28,263 nt of DNA from positions 1 through 28,263 of the forward strand of contig CAWKAL010000107.1 in assembly GCA_963847575.1 (NCBI GenBank), written 5' to 3'. The position numbers and the translations under genes are program-made. The stretch comes from JASBSR01 sp963847575 (GTDB taxonomy: Bacteria > Pseudomonadota > Gammaproteobacteria > SZUA-229). Shown here piece by piece: positions 9,433 through 17,496 of the stretch. The notes below the pieces were generated by a model, which was not told the DNA's origin, did no database searches, and was given only the letters and a program-made list of their open reading frames with translations. Numbering within the stretch: position 1 is the first letter of the stretch; the number at the start of each line of letters is the position of its first letter.

Positions 9433-11283
9433 ATGCTGAACCAGTATCCACTTTGGAAATATCTTGTACTGCTTGCCGCCCTTGCTATTGGCGTCATTTA
9501 CGCAATACCCAATCTGTACGGTGAAGACCCCGCGCTGCAAATATCGCATCGAACCACCGCGTTAACTGAGAATGATATCGGCAGCATCGAAAACACGCTG
9601 AAGAGCAACGACATTGCATTTAAATCTGTCGAACTGCTTAATGACAAAATCCTGGTACGCTTCAACGATACAAGTACCCAGCTGGTAGCTGCAGACAAGA
9701 TGCGTGTTGCGCTGGAGAGCACGTACCTGCTCGCACTCAATCTCGCGCCCGCCACACCTGACTGGTTACGCGCACTGAATGCATCGCCGATGTATCTCGG
9801 TCTTGATTTACGCGGCGGTGTGCACTTCCTGATGGAAGTAGATATGGTTGCAGCCGTCAAACGCCAGGAAGAAAGCCTGATGGCTGACATTCGCACATAC
9901 CTGCGTGACGAAAAAATTCGTTATCGCGGTGTTAGCCTGACGAACCCGGGACTGGTGATACGCTTCCGCGATGTGGAGAGCATTGTTAACGCAGAAGAAA
10001 TACTCAAACGCCAGTTTCGTGAAGTGCTGTTCCAGGCTAACGAAGATGCACTCGAAATCAGCGCCCAGCTCACAGAAGTGGCAATTCGTGATGAGAAGAA
10101 AGCCGCGTTGCAGCAAAATATTATTACCTTGCGCAATCGTGTCAATGAACTCGGTGTCGCCGAGCCGGTAATACAGCAGCAGGGCGACTCACGTATTGTG
10201 GTGCAGTTGCCGGGCATCCAGGACACCACGGCCGCAAAACGCATCCTGGGTGCAACCGCAACCCTGGAGTTCCGCCTGACCGAAAAGGGCAGAGCTGAAT
10301 GGTTTGAAGCCGACAAGACTGGTAAGCCGCCGATTAATGCATTGCTCTACCATGAACGCAATGGCGACCCGGTATTACTGAGCCGAAACGTGATTGTCAC
10401 CGGTGACCAGATTGTCGACGCAGCATCGACGATTGATCCCGAAAGAGGCGTACCCGCAGTGTCGGTACGATTGAACGGCAAGGGCGCGAAAAAAATGGGT
10501 GAAACCACGCGCGAAAATGTCGGCCGTCCGATGGCCGTGGTGTTTATCGAAAACAAGGTCGATACTCGCAAAGTCGGCGACGAGATTGTCAAGAAGCGCA
10601 TCACCACCAAAGAAGTCATCAACGTTGCGACCATTCAGGACACTTTCAGTGCCCGCTTCCAGATCACCGGGCTGGAATCACAGGAAGCGCATGACCTTGC
10701 ATTGCTGTTGCGCGCAGGTTCATTGCGCGCACCCGTCGAAATCGTTGAAGAACGCACCGTCGGCCCAAGCCTGGGTCGTGACAATATTGACCAGGGCTTT
10801 ATGTCGGTGATGGTCGGTTTTGCACTGGTGCTGGTGTTTATGATTATTTACTACCGAACATTTGGTGTGATCGCCAACATCGCACTGACCTTTAACATGG
10901 TTCTGCTGATTGCAATCCTGTCGTTGTTACAGGCCACGCTTACCATGCCCGGTATTGCCGGTATCGTGTTAACAGTGGGTATGGCGGTGGATGCCAACGT
11001 GCTTATATATGAGCGCATACGTGAAGAAATTCGTAATGGCAACTCACCACAGGCAAGCATACACGCCGGCTACGAAAAAGCCTTCAGCACGATTACCGAC
11101 GCCAACATCACCACGCTGATAACCGCCATCGTGTTGTTCAGTTTGGGTACCGGCCCGGTAAAAGGCTTTGCCATTACCCTGAGCATCGGTATTTTGACTT
11201 CCATGTTTTCAGCCATCATGGGTACGCGCGCCATCGTTAATTATCTCTATGGCACTCGCAACCTTAAAAAAGTATCCATCTAA
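9433..11283 (+). CDS. secD: Protein translocase subunit SecD
   Basis: SecD pairs with SecF in the inner membrane and uses the proton gradient to complete export of proteins from SecYEG. The 616-residue length is normal. An N-terminal helix (residues 7-25) is followed by a large periplasmic region with G-L-D-L-R-G-G-V-H-F near residue 122, the N-E-L-G-V-A-E-P-V-I-Q-Q motif, and G-R-P-M-A-V-V near the P1 head. Five more helices lie between about 450 and 605, including the M-A-V-D-A-N-V-L-I-Y-E-R-I-R-E-E motif with the conserved Asp. AAGGA precedes the ATG. The frame is intact, unlike that of its partner secF. Confidence 0.97.
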   Translation: MLNQYPLWKYLVLLAALAIGVIYAIPNLYGEDPALQISHRTTALTENDIGSIENTLKSNDIAFKSVELLNDKILVRFNDTSTQLVAADKMRVALESTYLLALNLAPATPDWLRALNASPMYLGLDLRGGVHFLMEVDMVAAVKRQEESLMADIRTYLRDEKIRYRGVSLTNPGLVIRFRDVESIVNAEEILKRQFREVLFQANEDALEISAQLTEVAIRDEKKAALQQNIITLRNRVNELGVAEPVIQQQGDSRIVVQLPGIQDTTAAKRILGATATLEFRLTEKGRAEWFEADKTGKPPINALLYHERNGDPVLLSRNVIVTGDQIVDAASTIDPERGVPAVSVRLNGKGAKKMGETTRENVGRPMAVVFIENKVDTRKVGDEIVKKRITTKEVINVATIQDTFSARFQITGLESQEAHDLALLLRAGSLRAPVEIVEERTVGPSLGRDNIDQGFMSVMVGFALVLVFMIIYYRTFGVIANIALTFNMVLLIAILSLLQATLTMPGIAGIVLTVGMAVDANVLIYERIREEIRNGNSPQASIHAGYEKAFSTITDANITTLITAIVLFSLGTGPVKGFAITLSIGILTSMFSAIMGTRAIVNYLYGTRNLKKVSI

Positions 11284-11307
11284 CACACCGCATATCGGAC
11301 TAACACC

Positions 11308-12245
11308 ATGCAATTTCTAGACGGAAAGACCAATTTCAATTTTATGGGTAAGCGCAAGCTCGCCTACATTTTTTCTTTCGCGATGATACTGCTCTCGGCT
11401 GGCAGCCTGGTTAGCCAGGGCCTGAATCTCGGCATCGACTTCACCGGCGGTTACCTGATTGAAGTCGGTTATGAAAAATGATGTTGATATTCAGCCGATA
11501 CGCGACGTGCTTGAAAAAAATGATTTCAAAGATGCCCAGGTACAGCATTTCGGCACTGCGCGCGATATCCTGGTGCGCATCGCACCCCGTGAAGACGTCA
11601 ACAAGGCCAGCCTGAGCGATAACGTGATTGCACTGTTGAAAGCCGCGTCTGACCAGGAAGTAACCCTGCGCCGGGTTGAATTTGTCGGCCCACAGGTCGG
11701 TGAAGAACTTCGCGACCAGGGTGGTATGGCAATGCTGGTCGCATTGTTCGGCATCCTGATCTACATCAGCTTTCGTTTTGAGTTCAAATCTGCCGTCGGC
11801 TCGATCCTGGCGTTAATACACGACGTGATTATCACTATCGGTATATTTTCATTGACCCAGATAGAGTTCGACCTGACGGTGCTGGCAGCAATTCTTGCGG
11901 TGGTGGGTTATTCGTTGAATGACACCGTGGTGGTACTCGACCGTATTCGCGAGACATTCCGTAGCGTCCGCAAAGGCACATCGATAGAAATTCTGAATTT
12001 ATCGATCAATCAAACCCTGTCTCGTACCTTGATGACCTCGTTCACCACCATGCTGGTATTACTCTCGTTGTTTTTCCTCGGCGGTGAAATTATCCACGGC
12101 TTTGCGTTCGCCCTTACTGATCGGAATATTCATTGGCACCTACTCATCGATTTATGTTGCTGGCAGTACCTTGCTGAGCATGAATATCCAGAAGCACGAT
12201 TTCCTGGTAGAAGCGAAAGAAACGGTGGTTGACGACAGACCTTGA
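11308..12245 (+). CDS. secF: Protein translocase subunit SecF, two frameshifts
   Basis: The start M-Q-F-L-D-G-K-T-N-F-N-F-M-G-K-R and G-I-D-F-T-G-G are in frame 1. The central part, with D-T-V-V-V-L-D-R-I-R-E and S-R-T-L-M-T-S, is in frame 2 (about 11479-12113). The end, G-T-Y-S-S-I-Y-V-A-G-S then M-N-I-Q-K-H-D-F-L, is in frame 3, with the stop at 12243-12245. Shortening the A5 run at 11474-11478 by one and the CCC at 12111-12113 by one restores a single SecF of about 311 residues with six membrane helices, the normal length. The breaks are most likely sequencing indels, since secF is required for efficient secretion and secD is intact. The next gene is convergent. Confidence 0.94.
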
Positions 12246-12251
12246 TACAGC

Positions 12252-12370
12252 AATGAATAATTAATAATTAATAATTAATAATTAATAATTAATAATTATT
12301 AATTGTAAAACACAGTGAGTAATCTTACACCGGGGTTTTAGTATTCATTATTCATTATTCATTATTCATT
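12252..12370. repeat. AT-rich inverted-repeat element 1 (AATGAAT...ATTCATT) at the secF/sco1 junction
   Basis: The left arm starts AATGAATAAT and contains six perfect tandem copies of AATAATT (12256-12297). The right arm consists of four perfect copies of ATTCATT (12343-12370). Ends are inverted repeats of each other, with a 38-base mixed centre. It begins 6 bases after the secF stop and overlaps the last codons of the convergent SCO1 gene. A related element lies at 16524-16611. It may act as a bidirectional terminator or be a small dispersed repeat. Confidence 0.75.
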
Positions 12371-12996
12371 ATCGATTTTGTCGCTTTCAAAATCGATCCA
12401 GGTGTGTGGGGCGGGTTGATAAACGCCGCCAGCCTGCCTTCCGGGTTGACCAGCAATAGCGCGGCGCTGTGATCGACCAGGTAGTCGTTTTCTGAACCTG
12501 CTTGCGAAGGCATTTTCATGAACAGCACGCTGGCCTGGCGTGCAAAAGCATCCAGCATTCTTTCTTCGCCGGTGACACCGATAAAATCCTTGTCAAAATA
12601 ATCCACGTAGCTTGCCAGTTGCGGCAGCGCATCACGCTGGGGATCCACCGAAACGAAATACACCTGCGGAAATTCTGCAGTCGCTTGCTGCTTTGCTGCA
12701 ACCAGCATGTTCATGGTTGTCGGGCAGATGTCAGGGCAATGGGTGTACCCAAAAAACATCAGGCTCCAGTGGCCTTGCAGGTCAGATGCGGTAAAAGCAC
12801 TGCCATCGTGCTTGTTAAGCGCAGGTACCGCGAGTTTTCTCGGGATCTCAAGTCGTGTGCCATGAAAGCCCTGTACCTGCTCAGCAAGTGACGTCGTGTC
12901 CTGCGGTTGCTGCTGCGTAGTCGCCAGCCAGAAGCCGGCGCTCATGGCGAGCAGGGCGGCCATGCCGATAACAATTGTGTTTCCTGTTTTGCCCAT
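12355..12996 (-). CDS. SCO1/SenC copper chaperone for cytochrome oxidase
   Basis: SCO proteins deliver copper to the CuA site of cytochrome oxidase subunit II. This 213-residue protein has an N-terminal membrane anchor (about residues 7-25), then a thioredoxin-like domain facing the periplasm. The copper ligands are all present: Cys87 and Cys91 in T-H-C-P-D-I-C-P, and His176 in V-D-H-S. It is the last gene of the cox operon, starting 5 bases after ctaB, so translation may be coupled. Its final residues (about I-M-N-N-E) and its TAA stop are encoded by the ATTCATT repeat array, so the C-terminus appears to have been rewritten by that element. Confidence 0.94.
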   Translation of the reverse strand: MGKTGNTIVIGMAALLAMSAGFWLATTQQQPQDTTSLAEQVQGFHGTRLEIPRKLAVPALNKHDGSAFTASDLQGHWSLMFFGYTHCPDICPTTMNMLVAAKQQATAEFPQVYFVSVDPQRDALPQLASYVDYFDKDFIGVTGEERMLDAFARQASVLFMKMPSQAGSENDYLVDHSAALLLVNPEGRLAAFINPPHTPGSILKATKSIMNNE

Positions 12997-13001
12997 GTCG
13001 A

Positions 13002-13889
13002 TCAGTAGCTGGTGTAAATCGGGACGTAATGGTCCAGGACCATGGCAATAAATAACAGCATCAGGTAGTTAATCGAATAAACAAAGGTTTTGATCGCTGT
13101 ATTGGATTGTTCTGCAAACATCAGTTTCAGCACCATGAACATGAAATAGCCCCCAAGCCCCAGTGCTGCGACGAGATAAATCAGGCCACGCTCGATAATC
13201 AGGTAGGGCAGGATCGTCACCAGTATCATCAGGATGGTATAACCAAAAATTGCATGCTTGGTAAATTGAACACCGTGCGTCACCGGCAACATTGGCAGGT
13301 TGACACGCGCATAGTCATCACGTCGATGGATCGCCAGTGCCCAGAAATGTGGCGGGGTCCAGGTATAAATAATCAGCACCAGCACCAGTGCGTGCGGATC
13401 AATACTGTTGGTCACCGATGTCCAGCCAAGCAGCGGCGGCGTGGCACCGGCAAGACCGCCGATAACAATATTCTGCGGCGTGGCTTTTTTCAGGTACATG
13501 GTATACACCACGGCGTAGCCAATCATGCTGGCAAAGGTCAATACAGCTGTGAGTGTATTGATCCAGGCGGTGAGCATAAACACCGAACCCGCCGCGAGCA
13601 TGATCGCAAATATAAACGCGTTCTGTTGTTTGACCTTGCCCTTGGGTAATGGACGGTTTTCAGTACGCGCCATACGGGAATCACTTTCGCGTTCCACCAG
13701 CTGGTTGATCACTGCACCGGCTGCCGCGGCCAGGCCGATTCCTACGGTCGATACCACCAGCACGAACAAGGATATTTCACCCGGCGGGCTGGCCAGCACC
13801 ACACCCACCACCGAGGTGAGCAGCAGCAATGCAACCACCTTGGGTTTGCAAAGGTCGAAATAATCTTTCCAGACTGCGGTTGATGACAC
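13002..13889 (-). CDS. ctaB: Protoheme IX farnesyltransferase (heme O synthase)
   Basis: The enzyme attaches a farnesyl group to heme b to give heme O, the first step to heme A. It is a 295-residue UbiA-superfamily membrane protein with about nine helices. The first Asp-rich motif is N-Q-L-V-E-R-E-S-D-S-R-M-x-R-T (Asn62, Asp70), and the second region contains H-F-W-A-L-A-I-H-R-R-D-D-Y near residue 185. P-x-R-P-L-P-x-G type sequence follows the first motif. The start is GTG at 13889 with AGGA about 8 bases upstream. ctaA ends 30 bases upstream of it in the same operon. Confidence 0.96.
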   Translation of the reverse strand: MSSTAVWKDYFDLCKPKVVALLLLTSVVGVVLASPPGEISLFVLVVSTVGIGLAAAAGAVINQLVERESDSRMARTENRPLPKGKVKQQNAFIFAIMLAAGSVFMLTAWINTLTAVLTFASMIGYAVVYTMYLKKATPQNIVIGGLAGATPPLLGWTSVTNSIDPHALVLVLIIYTWTPPHFWALAIHRRDDYARVNLPMLPVTHGVQFTKHAIFGYTILMILVTILPYLIIERGLIYLVAALGLGGYFMFMVLKLMFAEQSNTAIKTFVYSINYLMLLFIAMVLDHYVPIYTSY

Positions 13890-13919
13890 TATGTGATCCT
13901 GTTGTTATTCGTGGTTAAG

Positions 13920-14909
13920 CTAAACGCCATGGCGACCGACGCGATGCGTGATTGTCACCATGGTCAGCAACAGCAAGGCGGCAACGCCATTGTGGGCAAC
14001 AGCCACCACCAGTGGCAATGAGTACACCACGTTGCTGATACCCAGCATGATCTGCACCACTAATACCAGCATCAGCCACAGCGCGATTTTTTTGTAGCCG
14101 GCCTGCATCAGTTTGACGTGGAGGAAAACCAGGTAAAGCGTGGTAAGCAGCGCGCCCAGCCGGTGCATCCAGTGTATGGTGACGCGCGCGTCATTGCCGA
14201 GGTGGCCGCCGAGGTAACTGTCGACACCTTCAGTATGCAGCTGAAAAGCGCCGATAAAATCCAGCGGCGGCAGCATCAGGCCCTGGCAGGTCGGAAAATC
14301 AGTGCAAATAATCGCCGCATAGTTGGCGCTGGTCCAGCCCCCCAGCGTGATCTGGATGACGACAATAGTCAGGCCAATAATCGCCAGGGTACGTAACACG
14401 CTCGGCGAGGCCGCAGAATTCTGGTCGCGTATTTTCAGAAACAGCAATAACAGCAATGACAGGGTGGCAAAGCCCCCCAGCAGGTGACCCATCACCACCA
14501 CCGGTAACAGACCCAGGGTGACCGTCCACATCCCAAGCGCCGCCTGGAACACCACCAGTGCCGCCAGCAGCAGCGGTAATTTAAATGGCAGGCCAGGATC
14601 ATGCCGCGACTTGATCGCGACCAGCGCCAGCAGGGCAATCACCAGGCCCAGGCTACCGGCAAAGTAGCGATGCACCATCTCAGGCCAGGCTTTTTCGGAT
14701 TCAACCGGTGCATGCGGATACGCTGCTTCGGCCTGCTGGATTTCTTCGTGCGAATCGGGCACTGACAGAAAACCGTAACACCCCGGCCAGTCGGGACAAC
14801 CAAGCCCGGCATCCACCAGGCGGGTATAGGCGCCGAGCAATACCACAACACCTGCCAGCAGCAGGGCGAACAGGCTCAACCTGTACACCAGTGTATTTTG
14901 ATTAGCCAA
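13920..14909 (-). CDS. ctaA: Heme A synthase (COX15/CtaA)
   Basis: CtaA oxidises the methyl group of heme O to the formyl group of heme A. The 329-residue chain has eight membrane helices in two similar halves, each with a histidine pair: His80 (M-V-H-R) and His142 (G-H-L-L-G-G) in the first, His249 (W-M-H-R-L-G) and His306 (A-H-N-G) in the second. Cysteine pairs C38/C44 (G-C-P-D-W-P-G-C) and C202/C208 lie in the periplasmic loops, as in the proteobacterial class. The start appears to be TTG at 14909, with AAGG 9 bases before it. It overlaps the end of the upstream gene by 8 bases, which suggests translational coupling. Confidence 0.95.
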   Translation of the reverse strand: MANQNTLVYRLSLFALLLAGVVVLLGAYTRLVDAGLGCPDWPGCYGFLSVPDSHEEIQQAEAAYPHAPVESEKAWPEMVHRYFAGSLGLVIALLALVAIKSRHDPGLPFKLPLLLAALVVFQAALGMWTVTLGLLPVVVMGHLLGGFATLSLLLLLFLKIRDQNSAASPSVLRTLAIIGLTIVVIQITLGGWTSANYAAIICTDFPTCQGLMLPPLDFIGAFQLHTEGVDSYLGGHLGNDARVTIHWMHRLGALLTTLYLVFLHVKLMQAGYKKIALWLMLVLVVQIMLGISNVVYSLPLVVAVAHNGVAALLLLTMVTITHRVGRHGV

Positions 14910-15519
14910 TTTGAGATGCCTTCAATAATTTTTTAACGTCAAACTGTAGCTCCTGGATCGGTTGCTGCTGGCTAAATCGCATCATGATATAGCCCATCGG
15001 GTCCTGGATATATATTTCGTTATCCGCGAGTTTTGCATTTGCCAGCGCGGCGCTAACATCCGCAGCATCAGCAGACAGAATGATTGCATCAGGCAATTCA
15101 GAACCGATGAATTGCACAAGCGCATCATCTGCAGGTGACAGCTCAATAACCACCTGCAATATACGGTGCTGGTTCTTGCCGAATGTTTTGTGCACCTGGC
15201 GGGTTTCAATCAGGCGCTTTTTACAGTTTTCATCACAGGACGAATTCACGAATGAGATAAACCGCCATTTATAAGCCAGGTCTTTTTCATCGACTGCATT
15301 GCCGTCTTTGTCTTTCAGATTGAGTGCTGATGCATGCACAACAGGTTTCAATAATTCACCATGGTTGTTGAACGAGCTGACATCAACAAAGTAAAACACG
15401 AAATAGGCGAGCGCTACCGGCGTGACAAATGACAGCACCACGAACCAGAGCGTATATGGATTCCGTGCTGGTTTCTTGCCTGCTGTGGGTGGTACTGAAG
15501 TGTTATTCATCTGGTTCAT
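14902..15519 (-). CDS. SCO-like membrane-anchored thioredoxin-fold protein of the cox operon
   Basis: This 205-residue protein has a cytoplasmic tail, one membrane helix (about residues 23-45) and a periplasmic domain. The domain resembles a reduced SCO fold: K-W-R-F-I-S-F-V-N-S-S-C-D-E-N-C aligns with the W-S-L-M-F-F-G-Y-T-H-C-P-D-I-C of SCO1, giving the same C-x3-C spacing (Cys95, Cys99). The later strand I-Y-I-Q-D-P-M-G corresponds to SCO V-D-H-S...P-E-G but has no histidine. A copper ligand is therefore missing, so a thiol-disulfide role in assembly is more likely than copper delivery (inference). Proteins of this kind sit between surf1 and ctaA in pseudomonads. It overlaps surf1 by 17 bases and ctaA by 8. 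Confidence 0.85.
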   Translation of the reverse strand: MNQMNNTSVPPTAGKKPARNPYTLWFVVLSFVTPVALAYFVFYFVDVSSFNNHGELLKPVVHASALNLKDKDGNAVDEKDLAYKWRFISFVNSSCDENCKKRLIETRQVHKTFGKNQHRILQVVIELSPADDALVQFIGSELPDAIILSADAADVSAALANAKLADNEIYIQDPMGYIMMRFSQQQPIQELQFDVKKLLKASQIG

Positions 15520-16288
15520 TGTTTTCGATTCTTTTTGTGTTCACAAAAAAATAAATAATAAGCAATGCGATAGACATCGCATACCACTGAAATGCATAGC
15601 CTGTATTTTTCGCGCTATCCAGATTCAGCGCTGGCTGGTGTGCCATCAGGCTATGCGGATCATCTGCATCAAGCCATAGAATCATATCAAACATCGTGTA
15701 GCCAAGCATATTCTGGATTTCATCGAGGTCGACATATTGCAATACCCTGGGCCACGCGGTGGCCTGGTGCACATTATCTGCCAGCACGACTGTTTTCGAC
15801 GGCGGTCTGTCGAGCAGGCCTTTTAGCTGCAGCCGTTCGGCAGGGGTTTCTATTCGCGGAAGGTCCTGCCGTGTTTTACCCTGTGGAACAAAACCACGGT
15901 TCACCAGGATGGCGTCGCCGTTCGACATTGTTAGCGGCGCATACACATCGTATCCCACCCGGCCATTATGTACGCGATTATCCAGCAGAAAATAATGCTC
16001 GCTATCATACTGACCGGCGAGACTGACCGGCAAAAAAAGCCTGTCATCTATAGCCGCCGGTAATTCATCCATACCGATCGGCGACAGGTCCTTGCGCGCA
16101 ACTATTTTCTCACGCAAATTCTCTTTATACTCGGCTTTTCCCGCCTGCCACTGCGCCATGAATATCATCAGGTATATCAATAATGCAGTGAGCAGGGTCG
16201 TGAGTACACCGGGACTGAAAACAAGGTTTCCAATTCTAAAACTGACAAGCCGGGTATGTAATAATGCTTTCACGACAATTGCTGACAA
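15503..16288 (-). CDS. SURF1 family cytochrome oxidase assembly protein
   Basis: SURF1 proteins bind heme A and help insert it into subunit I. The 261-residue chain has the family layout: one helix near residues 28-47 followed by Q-W-Q-x-x-K-A, a periplasmic domain with F-L-L-D-N-R-x-x-x-G-R-x-G-Y-D-V-Y-x-P, I-L-V-N-R-G-F-V-P-x-G, and a second helix near the C-terminus (Y-A-F-Q-W-Y-A-M-S). The start is uncertain. The frame opens with TTG 16288, GTG 16273 is also possible, and neither has a clear Shine-Dalgarno. An ATG at 16296-16294 would be in frame if one base is missing, which is plausible given the other indels. It lies head to head with the DUF2909 gene, only 24 bases away. Confidence 0.9.
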   Translation of the reverse strand: MSAIVVKALLHTRLVSFRIGNLVFSPGVLTTLLTALLIYLMIFMAQWQAGKAEYKENLREKIVARKDLSPIGMDELPAAIDDRLFLPVSLAGQYDSEHYFLLDNRVHNGRVGYDVYAPLTMSNGDAILVNRGFVPQGKTRQDLPRIETPAERLQLKGLLDRPPSKTVVLADNVHQATAWPRVLQYVDLDEIQNMLGYTMFDMILWLDADDPHSLMAHQPALNLDSAKNTGYAFQWYAMSIALLIIYFFVNTKRIENNEPDE

Positions 16289-16312
16289 GGCACCATGATC
16301 AGGAGCAGGTAA

Positions 16313-16518
16313 ATGATATTTAAAACGGTTATTGTAATTTTATTACTGGTTGTGTATTCAGCCTTGCTCAGGCCCTGGTATATCTCATCAAAGATGAAAG
16401 CAAAACCGACAGGATGCTCAAGTCATTAACCTGGCGCATTGGTCTGTCGGTATTTATTTTCATCCTGCTATTAATAGGACAGGCCGTGGGTCTTATACAA
16501 CCACACGGCCTGAACTGA
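16313..16518 (+). CDS. DUF2909 small twin-helix membrane protein, frameshifted
   Basis: Not an intact ORF. ATG 16313 has AGGAG at 16301-16305 and starts M-I-F-K-T-V-I-V-I-L-L-L-V-V in frame 2. After about 16355 the matching sequence continues in frame 1: Q-A-L-V-Y-L-I-K-D-E-S-K, then R-M-L-K-S-L-T-W-R-I-G-L-S, a second helix, and G-L-I-Q-P-H-G-L-N with the stop at 16516-16518. The L-T-x-R-I-G-L-S and L-I-Q-P-H-G motifs are the DUF2909 signature. One missing base between about 16333 and 16357 restores a protein of about 68 residues with two helices. The family sits beside coxC and surf1 in gammaproteobacterial cox clusters. Here it runs opposite to the operon. Function unknown. Confidence 0.85.
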
Positions 16519-16523
16519 AACTC

Positions 16524-16611
16524 AATGAATAATGAAAAATTAATAATTAATAATGTATAGTTGCAGCTTACATGACGTTAATTTTTCATTATTAATTATT
16601 CATTATTCATT
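16524..16611. repeat. AT-rich inverted-repeat element 2 (AATGAAT...ATTCATT) at the DUF2909/coxC junction
   Basis: The left arm reads AATGAAT-AATGAAA-AATTAAT-AATTAAT and the right arm ends ATTAATTATTCATTATTCATT, its imperfect inverse. The termini AATGAATAAT and ATTATTCATT are identical to those of the element at 12252-12370; the centre differs. It starts 5 bases after the DUF2909 stop and ends 7 bases before the coxC stop, so it fills the convergent gap. It could form a long AT hairpin. Confidence 0.72.
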
Positions 16612-16618
16612 GCTTTAT

Positions 16619-17494
16619 CTACAGCCAGTAAACAAAGATATACAGACCCAGCCAGACCACGTCCACAAAGTGCCAGTACCAGGCGACCGCTTCAAAAGCA
16701 AAGTGGTTGTCTGAGGTAAAGTGGCCTTTGATGCTGCGAATCAGCATTACCAGCAACATGATCGTACCCATGGTGACGTGGAAACCGTGGAAACCGGTCA
16801 GCAAAAAGAACGTGCTGCCATAGATACCCGAGTCCAGTGTCAGACCCAGTTCGCGGTAGGCGTGAATATATTCTTCTGCCTGTAACACAATGAAGGTCGC
16901 ACCCAGGGCCACAGTAATCGCCAGCCAGAGGATAAGTGGCTTACGGTGATTAGCCCGTAGACCGTGATGCGCTATCGTCACAGTGACACTCGATGCCAGC
17001 AGGATTGCAGTGTTGATTGCTGGCAGTCCGCTTGCGCCCATGGCATTTGCAGGTGCGACAAACTTGGTGTTGTCAGGGTTACTCAGGATCGGCCAGATCG
17101 CGTTGAAGGTTGGCCACAGGTATTCGTGCGTGGCAGCGTTATTGCTGCCGCCACCGAGCCAGTCCAGCGCAAATACACGCGCATAGAACAGGGCGCCGAA
17201 GAAGGCCGCGAAGAACATGACTTCTGAAAAAATGAACCACAACATGCCGATGCGGAATGATTTGTCTACCTGTGCGTTGTAATGGCCGCCCAAGGATTCT
17301 TTAATCACTGTACCGAACCAGCCGAAGAACAGGTATGCAACCAGCAAAAGACCGACCGGCAACAACAGGTTAAGGGAGCCCGAATGTATGGTGTTTACAG
17401 CACCAATGACAGAAGTGACCAGAGCAATTGTGCCTACGAGGGGCCATTTACTCGGTTCAGGAATGAAGTATTCGCCATGATTTGTAGTTGACAT
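16619..17494 (-). CDS. coxC: Cytochrome c oxidase subunit III
   Basis: Subunit III stabilises the oxidase core and supports proton uptake. The 291-residue protein has seven helices. It shows W-P-L-V-G-T near the start, F-I-F-S-E-V-M-F-F in helix 3 with the conserved Glu, A-I-L-L-A-S-S-V-T-V-T-I-A-H-H, G-S-T-F-F-L-L-T-G-F-H-G-F-H-V-x-x-G, and the C-terminal A-V-A-W-Y-W-H-F-V-D-V-V-W-L family ending. AGGA lies 8 bases before ATG 17494, inside the end of ctaG, with only 2 bases between the genes, so the two are probably translationally coupled. Confidence 0.97.
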   Translation of the reverse strand: MSTTNHGEYFIPEPSKWPLVGTIALVTSVIGAVNTIHSGSLNLLLPVGLLLVAYLFFGWFGTVIKESLGGHYNAQVDKSFRIGMLWFIFSEVMFFAAFFGALFYARVFALDWLGGGSNNAATHEYLWPTFNAIWPILSNPDNTKFVAPANAMGASGLPAINTAILLASSVTVTIAHHGLRANHRKPLILWLAITVALGATFIVLQAEEYIHAYRELGLTLDSGIYGSTFFLLTGFHGFHVTMGTIMLLVMLIRSIKGHFTSDNHFAFEAVAWYWHFVDVVWLGLYIFVYWL

Positions 17495-17496
17495 TG

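Noticed and set aside
11308..12245. secF as a true pseudogene
   Set aside because: All conserved motifs are present in three frames, two single-base changes at homopolymers repair it, and the partner genes yajC and secD are intact.
12256..12297. Tandem 7-base units that could suggest a CRISPR-like or satellite array
   Set aside because: The units are contiguous without spacers and are far too short. They are one arm of an inverted-repeat element.
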